34,418 nucleotides of DNA from Roseivirga sp. UBA6061 (GTDB taxonomy: Bacteria; Bacteroidota; Bacteroidia; Cytophagales; Cyclobacteriaceae): positions 1 through 34,418 of the forward strand of contig DIYF01000086.1 in assembly GCA_002427745.1 (NCBI GenBank), read 5' to 3'. The translations under genes were made by a program, and so were the position numbers. Each line of letters opens with the position of its first letter. Position 1 is the first letter of the stretch. Below the pieces are notes generated by a model. It saw only the letters and a program-made list of their open reading frames with translations, was not told where the DNA came from and ran no database searches. Positions 23,997-32,340 of the stretch are shown in pieces.

Positions 23997-24845
23997 TTAA
24001 TTCCCTCGAGGAATGACTTTACGCTCACTCATGTCATACTTTCCTCCGGCCCTGAGAAGGTGGAAAACCTTGTCGCCTTTCTGGTAGCTACCGGTCTTTT
24101 GATTCCAGTAGGTGCCATCATAAATCAACACGTAATGCTGTCCCAAAACTTCGAAGGAATTACCGGTTACCAGCACTGCCGTGTTTTCATCAATGGCCAT
24201 GCCCAGCAGATCGGGGTAGACGTCCAAAATCTCGAACATATCGTAGTGTCTGTTGCGGGCCAGTGTATGCTGATCTATGGCTATGTTTTTAACGAATCCC
24301 AGACCTTCTTCATGGTCGCCTACCATAATCGTGTTGGTTTTGGTGTCTCCGCGTGCCAGATAAGAGCCCTGGATAGTGGCTCCTGCTGAGCTGCCTCCGA
24401 TGACACCATCTCTTTCCAGCAGGGCATTCAGCTTATTATGCACTTTGGTGTTGAGATATGAATCAGCCAGTCTCCATTGCCTGCCTCCGGGAAACCAGAT
24501 ACCACCGGCCTGATCAATTACTCCCGCAAAATCTTCCGTGTTGGCCACTTTTGGGTCGGTAGTATGAAGTACCTTAATGTTGTTGGCTCCTCGTCTCTGC
24601 CATTGGGCTTTGATTTGCTTTATACGCTGATCTGTGACTTCATAACCTCCGGCAGTGGGTATCACGACTATCAGGGCTTCAGAACCGCCAGCCAGGTCAA
24701 TAAACTTCTGGAAGACAGCAGCATCTCTCAGTGCTCCACCGGCAATGATCAGATGTCCTTTTTCAGGGCCTGTGGTAACGGTTTGGGCAAAACTGTGGCT
24801 GGCCAGCAAAATAAGCAGGCCGACAATAAGACTTTTGACTTTCAT
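23997..24845 (-). CDS. Secreted S51 family peptidase (cyanophycinase-like)
   Basis: A 282-residue protein with signal peptide LLILLASHSFAQ (1-21). Family marks: HLIIAGGALRD (31-41), VIPTAGG (61-67), GIWFPGGRQWRL (115-126), the serine nucleophile elbow GGSSAGA (Ser153), IDQHTLARNRHYDM (190-203) and GMAIDENTA (215-223). Cyanophycinases and related S51 enzymes cut aspartyl bonds in Asp-Arg polymer or dipeptides. Export argues for use of an external substrate rather than an internal store. Its ATG overlaps the stop of the SGNH hydrolase by four bases (24842-24845), so the two are coupled. No cyanophycin synthetase is present. The exact substrate cannot be told from sequence; isoaspartyl dipeptidase activity is the main alternative. 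Confidence 0.88.
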   Translation of the reverse strand: MKVKSLIVGLLILLASHSFAQTVTTGPEKGHLIIAGGALRDAAVFQKFIDLAGGSEALIVVIPTAGGYEVTDQRIKQIKAQWQRRGANNIKVLHTTDPKVANTEDFAGVIDQAGGIWFPGGRQWRLADSYLNTKVHNKLNALLERDGVIGGSSAGATIQGSYLARGDTKTNTIMVGDHEEGLGFVKNIAIDQHTLARNRHYDMFEILDVYPDLLGMAIDENTAVLVTGNSFEVLGQHYVLIYDGTYWNQKTGSYQKGDKVFHLLRAGGKYDMSERKVIPRGN

Positions 24846-25543
24846 TTCTTAAGGCGTTTGATAACGTGGTTTTCTATGAGTCCTACCCATTCTCTGTACA
24901 TTTTACCTGATGGATGAAGATCATCATCAGCTACCAGCTCAGGGTCGCTTTTCGCTTTTCTTGAGATAGGCGTGATATTGAAGTATCTTACCTTATACTT
25001 CTTGCAGATATCGCGACTTACTTTGTTGTAGGTGTTAATGGCTTCTGCAATCTCTTTTTCCTTTTCGGCTCCGAAAGGCGTTTTTCCATAGTCAGGGATG
25101 GAGAGGACAATGACATTTCTCGCATTGTTACCCGCCAGCTTTATCGCAGTTTTTAAAAGCTGCTCAAACTCCGGAGCAAAACTCTCAACGGTCTTTCCCT
25201 GGTATTGATTATTGACGCCTATCAACAGAGAAACCAGATCATAACTTTCTGCCAGTTCTTTATCATTTTCAATGGCCTCTATCAGTTCATCGGTGCGCCA
25301 GCCCGTACGGGCGATAATCTTTGGAGTGGTCATGGCTACGCCAGCCCCGACAGACCTTGCGGCCAATTGTACAGGCCATCTTTCCGATTCAGATACGCTT
25401 TCTCCGATAGTGTAGGAGTCGCCAAGGGCCAGGTAGGTCTTGGTATCTTCTTCTTCGTCCTGCGCTTTGATATCTGAGAGAGGTGTCATAAGGGTAGTTA
25501 AGGATAAAACTGAAATGAGTATGGTATAATGAATACGAGACAT
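24842..25543 (-). CDS. Secreted SGNH/GDSL hydrolase
   Basis: A 233-residue esterase-type enzyme with an N-terminal signal (LISVLSLTTLMTPLSDIKAQ). Block I is YLALGDSYTIGE (nucleophile Ser43). Block III is LIGVNNQYQG, with VNN in place of GxND. Block V is DDLHPSGKMY (Asp207, His210). All catalytic positions are therefore present. The family hydrolyses acyl or acetyl esters on lipids, sugars or peptides. It overlaps the S51 peptidase gene by ATGA, which suggests a joint role in degrading an extracellular material. It lies 100 bases after the SMC gene, in the same direction. Confidence 0.88.
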   Translation of the reverse strand: MSRIHYTILISVLSLTTLMTPLSDIKAQDEEEDTKTYLALGDSYTIGESVSESERWPVQLAARSVGAGVAMTTPKIIARTGWRTDELIEAIENDKELAESYDLVSLLIGVNNQYQGKTVESFAPEFEQLLKTAIKLAGNNARNVIVLSIPDYGKTPFGAEKEKEIAEAINTYNKVSRDICKKYKVRYFNITPISRKAKSDPELVADDDLHPSGKMYREWVGLIENHVIKRLKK

Positions 25544-25643
25544 GTTCAGGTCATTTGTTCTAATGTAAGCAATAGTCTCTGAAACAGAGAAAACGAGGAG
25601 GACTTTCTGGAGAGCGGGTTAGTACGAGTGATGGGTAGCCAAC

Positions 25644-28600
25644 TTAATCGGCCAGATCTCTGAAATCTACCGGGATTACCGTTGAAACACCCTGCTCTCT
25701 CATGGTGATACCGTAAATCACATCGGTAGCAGACATAGTGCGCTTATTGTGGGTAACGATGATGAACTGAGATTCACCGGAGAACTTCTGGATGATCTGG
25801 TTGAACTTATCGATGTTGGCATCATCAAGAGGAGCATCTACCTCATCAAAAATACAGAAGGGGGCGGGTTTCAGCAGGTAGATGGAAAAGAGGAGAGAGG
25901 TGGCGGTCAGGGTCTTTTCACCACCGGAAAGCTGATTGATGGTCAGGGGGCGTTTACCTTTCGGCTTGGCCATAATTTCGATGGCAGACTCTAGCGGGTT
26001 GTCCGGATCAACCAGTTTCAGGTCGCAGTCATCTTCTTCTGTAAAAAGCGACCGGAATACCTTGATGAAATTCTCTTTGATCTTGCCAAAGGCATCGAGG
26101 AACGTTTCTCGCGCCACGTCATCAATTTCCTGAATGGTCTCTATGAGAGAGCCCTTGGCCTTCAACAGATCATCTCTTTGCTCCGTAATGAAATCTGCGC
26201 GCTCCTTGATTTCCGCATAGGCCTCCATAGCCATCGGGTTGATTGGTCCCATTTTTTCAAGCCTTTCGCGCATTTTGGACACTTTGGCCTGCAGCTCTTC
26301 TACCGGAATACCTGAACCTTCTTCTTCCTGTGGTTCTTCTTTCAGTAATTCATCCAGGTCTATATTGAACTCTACCGAAAGCCTTTCTTTGACAGAGCTT
26401 AACTCAAGTTTGGTCTCATTCAGACGGTTTTGCAGTACCATCAACAATTCATCGACCTGTTCACGCTTACGCTGTAGTTCCCGCAGGGTCTTATCAGCTA
26501 CATCAATGTCGCCACGTTGTGCGTAATAATCCTTTTCAGCTTCATTTACGCCTTGTTCGATAGACTCTTTCTCATCATACATACCCACGAGTTCACCCTC
26601 GTTGTCTTCTGTATTTGAGATGAGCTTTTTGATTTCTGCCTCGTTCTTTTCGAGTTCCTCGTGGTTCTTTGCTATCCGCTCTTTACTACCGTCAAAGGCA
26701 GTTTGCTTGTATTCAATTTCCTGTTCTATCGAGTTGACCTTGTTTTGTCGCTGATGGAACTGGATATTCATGTCATTGTAGACCTGTGACTTTTCCTGCA
26801 GGAGCAGATTTTGCTCTTTGGCGGTATGTTCGAGTGTTTCTATTTCTTCTTCCATTGAAGAGAAACTCCCCTGAACTTCTTCTACCTCAGGTCTCATTTG
26901 TTCCAGGCTCTGGGTAATCCTGTCAATGCTGCCGGTAATGTCTTCCCTTCTGGTAGTGTTATTTGAGAGCATTTGCGACAGCTGCTCTTTTCTGGTCTTT
27001 ACAGAGATATACTCCTCATTTACCTGGTTGAAGTCTTTTTGAAGCTGCTCCAGTTCCGACCGGTGTGTGGCAGATTTTAGTCTGGCGAGCTCTTTTTGCT
27101 TCTGATCAAGTCTTTCCTTGATATCGGCAATCCTGGTTTCCAGGTCTTTGATCTCTTTCTGGAGTTTTTCCAGGTTTTTAGCCCGGCCTATCCGCTTGCC
27201 TTCGAAAAGGCCTACAGAGCCTCCTGAGATGCTGAACTGGCGCTTGGTATATTTACCGCTCTCGGTGATAAATATGGCCTCAGAATCCATAGGAATATCT
27301 CCGGGACCTCCCGAAACGATGTATACGTTCTCCAGAATGTGCCCTATAAGCCGTTTGTACTTAGGCTCGTATTCAACAATTTCAGTAGCCGGAACCGCAT
27401 TTTCGAAGAGCTTAATGGCACCGGCTTCATAGTGATCAAAAGCATCAAGGATAAAGAAGTTGGCTTTTCCTTTAGCCGCATCACTCAGAATATTCACTGC
27501 TTCAAAAGCCTGCCGCTCGGTATCTACAATGTAGTAGTTCATGTAGGGCTCCAGGTAATTCTCGATTGTGACGCGATATTTATCGTCACAGGTCAGAATA
27601 TCTGAAAGGAGGGGAGCATTTTTATTCCAGTTGGCTTTTTTCTTCAGGAACTTAATGGCTTCCGGAAAGCCTTCGAGGTTTTCTACCAGACTCTTGGTGA
27701 GGTTGTATTCGTTGCTGCGCGAGTCAAGTTTCCTGCTCAGCTGAGTCAGCTCGTCACGCACCACATCAATGGTTTCCTCGGTCTTCTGAATGGCCTCTCT
27801 GTGGCGTTCTTCTTCTTCGCGCTTTGCGGTAAGAGCGGCTTTCTTCTCAATCAGGTCTTCTTCAATCTCCTGAAGCTTATTATCAAAGGATTCCAGACTG
27901 GCAGACTGTTCTGAAGTATCTGAAGTTGTTTTCTCCAACTCTTCATTGAGCGTTTGCAGTTGTATTTCCTTGATCTCAATCTCTTTCCTCAGATTAAAGA
28001 GTCGCTCTCTGTATTCTGTAAATGATTTTCTTTGGGTGTCAAAGGCCTGCTGAGAGCTATTGGCGATTTTCTTTTGCTCCTCGTAGGTTTCCCGCAGCTG
28101 TTCGACTTCTACCTGAATTTCGCGGAAGTACTTACCCGCAGTCTCTTTTTCATTTCTCAGGCTTTCCAGGCTGAAAGCGGCTCTTTCGTTGCTGCGTTTA
28201 TCTGCCTCTAAGCGCTCCCTTAAGTTGTCACTCTTGTCTTCCAGGTAGGTGAGTCGTTCATTCTTGATCTTCCGGTCGCTCTCGAACTGACGTATTTTAT
28301 TGACATGTTCGTTCAGGGTGCGTTGTCTGGACGCCAGTAGTTTTTCTTTACTGATCAGGTCGGCTTTACCTTTTTCTATCGTGGCCTCCTGATTGGACAT
28401 CATCTGACCAATCTCAAGCTTCTTGTCATTCTGCTCCTGAATCTGCTTTTCTACCGATTTATAGATACCGGTCTGCTCTTCCACTGCCTTTCGGGCCAGC
28501 TCTACGCTCAATACTTTGTACTCTTCCTTGATCTTGTAATAGCGCTCGGCTTGTCGTGCCTGCTTCTCAAGTGACTTGAGGTTCTTTTCTATTTCAAAAA

Positions 28601-29183
28601 GAAGGTCTTCCACACGATCCAGATCATCATCTGTATCCTTCAGTTTGCGGAGGGTCTCTTTCTTTCGCTTTTTAAACTTGCTTATACCGGCTGCTTCTTC
28701 AAAGAGATCCCTTCTTGAGTTCTCTTTATCGTTCAGCAGATCATCTACCATTTTAAGCTCGATGATCGCATAGCTGTTTGAAGCAATACCTGTATCCATG
28801 AACAGGTTGGTAATATCTTTCAGTCGACAGCTGACATTGTTCAACAGGTACTCGCTCTCGCCTGATCGGTAATACCTTCTGGTTATGGTCACCTCGGTAT
28901 ACTCAGTAGGGAGGAGGTTCTTGGTGTTTTTGAACGATAGTGAAACTTCTGCCAGTTGAGTGGGTCTGCGTTTCTTGGTACCATTGAAAATGATATTCTC
29001 CATTTTCTCAGAGCGAAGCATCCTGGTCTTTTGCTCTCCCAGTACCCACCTGATAGAATCAACAATATTCGATTTTCCGCAGCCATTAGGCCCTACAATC
29101 CCCGTAATACCCTCATCGAAGTTGATCGCAACACGATCTCCGAAGCTCTTGAATCCCTTGATTTCGAGTTTGGTTAATTGCAT
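25644..29183 (-). CDS. smc: Chromosome segregation protein SMC
   Basis: A 1179-residue protein, the usual SMC length. Walker A is GPNGCGKSN (31-39), the Q-loop region contains SIRWVLGEQKTRMLRS, long coiled coils run about 170-505 and 670-1010, and a hinge lies between (including KANFFILDAFDHYEAG and the glycine-rich SISGGSVGLFEGKR). The ABC signature LSGGEKTL begins at 1085, Walker B is CIFDEVDAPLDD (Asp1113) and the H-loop is VTHNKRTM. As a dimer it forms the bacterial condensin that loads near the origin with ScpA/ScpB and folds sister chromosomes. ScpA/B are not in the window. It is transcribed divergently from a small membrane protein, with promoter boxes for both in a 67-base gap. Confidence 0.98.
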   Translation of the reverse strand: MQLTKLEIKGFKSFGDRVAINFDEGITGIVGPNGCGKSNIVDSIRWVLGEQKTRMLRSEKMENIIFNGTKKRRPTQLAEVSLSFKNTKNLLPTEYTEVTITRRYYRSGESEYLLNNVSCRLKDITNLFMDTGIASNSYAIIELKMVDDLLNDKENSRRDLFEEAAGISKFKKRKKETLRKLKDTDDDLDRVEDLLFEIEKNLKSLEKQARQAERYYKIKEEYKVLSVELARKAVEEQTGIYKSVEKQIQEQNDKKLEIGQMMSNQEATIEKGKADLISKEKLLASRQRTLNEHVNKIRQFESDRKIKNERLTYLEDKSDNLRERLEADKRSNERAAFSLESLRNEKETAGKYFREIQVEVEQLRETYEEQKKIANSSQQAFDTQRKSFTEYRERLFNLRKEIEIKEIQLQTLNEELEKTTSDTSEQSASLESFDNKLQEIEEDLIEKKAALTAKREEEERHREAIQKTEETIDVVRDELTQLSRKLDSRSNEYNLTKSLVENLEGFPEAIKFLKKKANWNKNAPLLSDILTCDDKYRVTIENYLEPYMNYYIVDTERQAFEAVNILSDAAKGKANFFILDAFDHYEAGAIKLFENAVPATEIVEYEPKYKRLIGHILENVYIVSGGPGDIPMDSEAIFITESGKYTKRQFSISGGSVGLFEGKRIGRAKNLEKLQKEIKDLETRIADIKERLDQKQKELARLKSATHRSELEQLQKDFNQVNEEYISVKTRKEQLSQMLSNNTTRREDITGSIDRITQSLEQMRPEVEEVQGSFSSMEEEIETLEHTAKEQNLLLQEKSQVYNDMNIQFHQRQNKVNSIEQEIEYKQTAFDGSKERIAKNHEELEKNEAEIKKLISNTEDNEGELVGMYDEKESIEQGVNEAEKDYYAQRGDIDVADKTLRELQRKREQVDELLMVLQNRLNETKLELSSVKERLSVEFNIDLDELLKEEPQEEEGSGIPVEELQAKVSKMRERLEKMGPINPMAMEAYAEIKERADFITEQRDDLLKAKGSLIETIQEIDDVARETFLDAFGKIKENFIKVFRSLFTEEDDCDLKLVDPDNPLESAIEIMAKPKGKRPLTINQLSGGEKTLTATSLLFSIYLLKPAPFCIFDEVDAPLDDANIDKFNQIIQKFSGESQFIIVTHNKRTMSATDVIYGITMREQGVSTVIPVDFRDLAD

Positions 29184-29217
29184 ATAACAGGGCCTGCGAA
29201 AAAATAGGCGTGGCTAG

Positions 29218-29225
29218 CAAAATTA
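29218..29225 (-). promoter_or_regulatory. -7 promoter box of smc
   Basis: TAATTTTG on the minus strand matches TAnnTTTG exactly, 34 bases before the smc ATG. The -33 position reads TTAG, one off TTTG. Confidence 0.5.
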
Positions 29226-29236
29226 GAATTAATTCT
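29225..29236. promoter_or_regulatory. 12-base palindrome between divergent promoters
   Basis: AGAATTAATTCT is a perfect inverted repeat lying exactly between, and touching, the -7 boxes of smc and of the divergent small gene. It could be a shared operator or simply AT-rich melting sequence. Confidence 0.35.
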
Positions 29237-29244
29237 TAGATTTG
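29237..29244 (+). promoter_or_regulatory. -7 promoter box of the small membrane protein gene
   Basis: TAGATTTG matches TAnnTTTG, and its last base is only seven bases before the ATG at 29251. If used, the mRNA would begin at or next to the start codon, giving a leaderless message. Confidence 0.45.
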
Positions 29245-29250
29245 CTAACA

Positions 29251-29703
29251 ATGGAATTCGATATTGGCAACCTGGTCTATATACTCTTCGTAGCAGTGAT
29301 TTTCATTCTGAACCTGTTCACTAAGGCTAAAAAGAAGAGAGGTCAGAATATACCGAGAGCAGAGGACCCAACCACCCTGGGGCCACCCCCTACAAAGGGT
29401 AAAACTTTTGAGGAATTGCTGGAAGAGTTTACAGGGAGCAGTCCTGAGCCCCCACCGCTTCCACCTCCGGTACAGCGTAAGCCGACTCCCAAGCCAAAGT
29501 CACAATCAGTTTACCAGCAGCAGGCCAAACCTAAAGCTGTGCCTGAAACATCTAAACACAGCATTCTTACCACTGATTTCAAGCGCTTTGAAGAGTTTGA
29601 TGAAGAAGAAGTGGAAGGAACAGATTATTCAGAGCTTTTTGAGGACCACGACAGCGTACAGAAAGCATTTGTTCTTTCTGAAATCTTCCAGAAGAAATAT
29701 TGA
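29251..29703 (+). CDS. Small proline-rich single-pass membrane protein
   Basis: 150 residues from the ATG at 29251; a TTG three codons earlier would add only MLT and lies inside the promoter box. A single membrane helix spans residues 6-23 (NLVYILFVAVIFILNLF), followed by basic KAKKKRGQ, which places the rest in the cytoplasm. Residues 38-90 are Pro-rich (PPPTKGKTFEELLEEF, then PPPLPPPVQRKP) and the last 40 are acidic (FDEEEVEGTDYSELFEDHD), ending in KAFVLSEIFQKKY. Such linker-type proteins often tether partners. I do not recognise a family with a known function. The divergent position next to smc may reflect only promoter sharing. Confidence 0.8.
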   Translation: MEFDIGNLVYILFVAVIFILNLFTKAKKKRGQNIPRAEDPTTLGPPPTKGKTFEELLEEFTGSSPEPPPLPPPVQRKPTPKPKSQSVYQQQAKPKAVPETSKHSILTTDFKRFEEFDEEEVEGTDYSELFEDHDSVQKAFVLSEIFQKKY

Positions 29704-29847
29704 TCCTACTTTATCTGTTTGCTTAACGACTATTTGAGAGGGCTTTTATCCAGGTTCCCTGAAGTGGACAAGAGAGTGCTTTTGATTTGCTCGACCTTCT
29801 GACAAGTTATGACGAGCATGTAAGAAGGAAGCTTAGGTTGAAACGAA

Positions 29848-29893
29848 AAAGGCCGGAAATGACCTAGCGGATTGTAGCTGAGGGGAGGCCTTT
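29848..29893 (-). terminator. Possible terminator after the M56-TonB gene
   Basis: AAAGGCC (29848-29854) and GGCCTTT (29887-29893) form a 7-base stem with a long 32-base loop; on the minus strand TTCGTTTC follows. The stem overlaps the stop codon. The long loop makes this uncertain. Confidence 0.35.
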
Positions 29894-31190
29894 AGGACAT
29901 CCTGAAGCTGATAGGAACTTTAATTCGAGTATTGATGGTCTTGCCATCCTTTACTCCGGGTTTCCATTGCTCTGATTCCCGAATGGCTCTGACTACGGCC
30001 TCATCACAGCCATTGCCCAGTTTTTCAATTAGTCTTATATCACCGATTTTTCCATTCTTACCTACCACAAAAGAAACTACTACATCTCCTTCTACTTTAG
30101 CCTTTCTGGCTTCAGATGGGTACAGAATACTTTCCTGGAGATAGTCTTTCCAGGCATCAAGTCCTTCTGACGGTATGGGTTTGATATCCTGCTCACTGAA
30201 GTTGTCATAGTCATAGGCTACTTCGGCTACTTCAATGGCTTTACCATTTGGCACGGCTTCACAGGCAAAGATGAAAAACATAAGTGCCGCGATAGGGAGT
30301 GGGATCAAAAGCTTAAGAATATTCACTTTCTTCTGTCCTTTGATCATATTCACCCGCTTCAGCGTTTTGTTCTTGTTAAAGTGGCTGCCGATTTCCAGGC
30401 CCATTTTGGAGAAAACCAACTTTACCAATAATTGGGAGTAGGCATTCTTACCGCTCACTTTAGCCACCTTATTGTCAGCCTCATATTCATGAATCTCTTC
30501 AAGAAGGTTTTTGAAAAGGTAGATAAATGGATTGAACCAGAATACGATTTTCAGAATCTCCATGAAAAGCACATCATAAGAGTGCTTTTGATTGATATGC
30601 ACCTTCTCGTGCTCCAGTATTTGCTTTTCTTCTGCCTCGTTAAGCTTCTGAGTGTTATCCCAGATCAAATAATTAAAGAAGGCAAAGGTGGGCAAAGAAC
30701 CGTCTGTCTTTACCAGATAATAATTTTCGCGATAGCGGGTGTCATGTCTCTTAAACCAGACAAAGTCTTTAAATGACCTGATTTGAACGAAAAGACGCAG
30801 TGTAAGGCTTAAAAAACCTATAAAATAGAGCGTAATAACAACCTCCCACCAAAGCATAAAAGGGCGCTCAGACTGAGCGGTAATGGTATATGAGAAGGCC
30901 TTCTCTGCCTCAATAATAGGTTCGTCAGTGGCCTCATTACCCACCTGGTGGATGGAGTTGAGAACAGTAGGGGTCGTGTCGGGATTGTAATCAATTTCCA
31001 GCAGGGGGAAAGTCACTGAAAATAAGATCACTGCCAGCAAATAAAACCTGTTGTACTGAAAACTGCGTTCCTTGCGTAATACAAAATGGTATAGCAGATA
31101 AAACACAGCCAGGCAAGTGGCGGACTCCAGCAAGTAGAGCAATGCCTGATTGAATGTTTCCAGTAACTCTATGGTAGGATGCTGCGACAT
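29892..31190 (-). CDS. M56 membrane metalloprotease fused to a TonB C-terminal domain
   Basis: A 432-residue protein. Membrane helices lie near 20-37, 48-64 and 113-136, with a last one at 291-309 ending IFAC. The zinc protease motif is HEKVH at 194-198, with the further ligand in HEYEADN (Glu235 or Glu237). A periplasmic part follows, and residues 352-432 are a complete TonB C-terminal domain (SILYPSEARKAKVEGDVVVS, GCDEAVVRAIRE, TRIKVPISFRM). TonB domains normally contact plug domains or TonB boxes of outer-membrane transporters. Here the domain is joined to a repressor-controlling protease, so it may sense an outer-membrane or periplasmic partner. The fusion occurs in other Bacteroidota. 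It lies nine bases after its BlaI-type repressor gene. Confidence 0.92.
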   Translation of the reverse strand: MSQHPTIELLETFNQALLYLLESATCLAVFYLLYHFVLRKERSFQYNRFYLLAVILFSVTFPLLEIDYNPDTTPTVLNSIHQVGNEATDEPIIEAEKAFSYTITAQSERPFMLWWEVVITLYFIGFLSLTLRLFVQIRSFKDFVWFKRHDTRYRENYYLVKTDGSLPTFAFFNYLIWDNTQKLNEAEEKQILEHEKVHINQKHSYDVLFMEILKIVFWFNPFIYLFKNLLEEIHEYEADNKVAKVSGKNAYSQLLVKLVFSKMGLEIGSHFNKNKTLKRVNMIKGQKKVNILKLLIPLPIAALMFFIFACEAVPNGKAIEVAEVAYDYDNFSEQDIKPIPSEGLDAWKDYLQESILYPSEARKAKVEGDVVVSFVVGKNGKIGDIRLIEKLGNGCDEAVVRAIRESEQWKPGVKDGKTINTRIKVPISFRMS

Positions 31191-31199
31191 TGGACTTCT

Positions 31200-31577
31200 C
31201 TATTCGGGATTATCTTCTTTTAAATCACTTTCTACGTGCTTCATCAGAGATTCAAACTCTTTGATCTCCATGTCATTCTCCTTCGCAAAAAATGAAACGA
31301 GCTTTTGGAATGAACCACCGAAGTAGCCGCCAATAAAGTTTTTAAGATAAAAGTTGCTGTACGTAGTCTTGTCTATAACAGGGAAGTACTCATGAGTTTT
31401 ACCATAAGCATTGTATCCCACAAAACCCTTTTTCTCCAGAATACGAATAATGGTCGAAACCGTATTGTAAGCTGGTTTGGGTTCCGGCATTTTGGCCAAT
31501 ACATCTTTTACGAAACCTTTTTTAACGTCCCATAAAATTTGCATTACTTGTTCTTCCGCCTTAGTTAATTCCCTCAT
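31200..31577 (-). CDS. BlaI/MecI/CopY-family transcriptional repressor, locus 2
   Basis: A 125-residue paralogue of the repressor at 6205, aligned over its whole length: LTKAEEQVMQILWDVKKGFV, then PKPAYNTVSTIIRILEKKGF (the recognition helix region) and the wing GYNAYGKTHEYFPV. The recognition helix (YNTVSTIIRI) is the classical BlaI form, whereas the other locus has ATTIATLLKR. The predicted operators differ in the same way. It represses its own operon with the M56-TonB protease, which should inactivate it on signal. Other targets cannot be seen here. Confidence 0.93.
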   Translation of the reverse strand: MRELTKAEEQVMQILWDVKKGFVKDVLAKMPEPKPAYNTVSTIIRILEKKGFVGYNAYGKTHEYFPVIDKTTYSNFYLKNFIGGYFGGSFQKLVSFFAKENDMEIKEFESLMKHVESDLKEDNPE

Positions 31578-31614
31578 TTTCTATTAGTTATTTTGTGCAC
31601 TGTATTAATAGTAT

Positions 31615-31645
31615 CAATAATAAAACTATCTGTCTAGTTTTCCAA
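31615..31645 (-). promoter_or_regulatory. Promoter of the second BlaI operon
   Basis: On the minus strand TTG (31645-31643) is followed after 20 bases by TATTATTG (31622-31615), one off TAnnTTTG. The predicted start is near 31608, about 30 bases before the ATG. Confidence 0.45.
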
Positions 31646-31659
31646 CTAACGGGTTAGTT
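31624..31659 (-). promoter_or_regulatory. BlaI operator pair, locus 2
   Basis: AACTAAC-GG-GTTAGTT (31644-31659) is a perfect 7-2-7 palindrome. A weaker copy, AACTATC-TG-TCTAGTT (31624-31639), has its centre exactly 20 bases nearer the gene. Both lie over and between the promoter boxes. Sequence differs from the locus 1 operator but spacing is the same. Confidence 0.75.
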
Positions 31660-31677
31660 TTTTATTGTGCTGTATGC

Positions 31678-32340
31678 TTACAACTGAGTAAAGGCATAAG
31701 AGATAATATTGGCTCCCATGCGCAACGCTTTTAGCCTCACTGATTGCGGGTCATTGTGAATTCTCTGGTCTTCCCAACCATTGCCCAGGTCGGATTCGTA
31801 GCTGTAATAACACACCAGTTTCCCTTCATAAATCAGGCCAAAACCTTGTGGAGGCTTCTTGTCGTGCTCATGAATTTTGGGCAGGCCTTCCGGGAACTTA
31901 TATTTTTGGTTATAAATCTCGTGATCATGGGGTAATTCGATGAATTCCAGTTCGGGAAACACCTTTTTCATTTCCAGTCTCACGTATTGATCCAGTCCAT
32001 AATTATCGTCAATGTGCAGGAAACCTCCTGATACGAGGTAGTTTCTGAGGTTCTGTGCTTCCTGGCTTGAGAATACTACATTGCCATGGCCAGTCATATA
32101 GACCCAGCTGTAATCGAACAGCTCAGGGCTTCCGATTTCTACGATGGCATCCTGCTCATTAATATTGGTTTTGATATTTTCATTACAAAATCTGGCAAGA
32201 TTGGGGAGTGAGGTCTTGTTGGCATACCAGTCACCACCTCCATTATATTTGAGCTTGGCAATTTTCAATTGTTCCTGTGCCATGGAACCAGAGATAATAC
32301 CTGTTAAAAGCAGGCAGGTAAAGAATGTGGATCGCAACAT
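31678..32340 (-). CDS. Secreted DUF4159 protein
   Basis: 220 residues from the ATG at 32340, which opens directly with a signal peptide (MLRSTFFTCLLLTGIISG, cleavage after SMAQ); an in-frame TTG eight codons earlier is less likely. The mature part fits DUF4159: IAKLKYNGGGDWYANKTS, SWVYMTGHGNVVFS, LRNYLVSGGFLHIDDNYG, and FIELPHDHEIYNQKY. The fold is related to class I glutamine amidotransferase-like domains, but no catalytic triad is evident. Members are common in Bacteroidota, often near MoxR/von Willebrand-type genes, which are absent here. The function is unknown. Confidence 0.85.
   Translation of the reverse strand: MLRSTFFTCLLLTGIISGSMAQEQLKIAKLKYNGGGDWYANKTSLPNLARFCNENIKTNINEQDAIVEIGSPELFDYSWVYMTGHGNVVFSSQEAQNLRNYLVSGGFLHIDDNYGLDQYVRLEMKKVFPELEFIELPHDHEIYNQKYKFPEGLPKIHEHDKKPPQGFGLIYEGKLVCYYSYESDLGNGWEDQRIHNDPQSVRLKALRMGANIISYAFTQL

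Noticed and set aside
29242..29250. TTG start for the small membrane protein
   Set aside because: The TTG lies inside the predicted -7 promoter box, and the ATG at 29251 gives a normal N-terminus.
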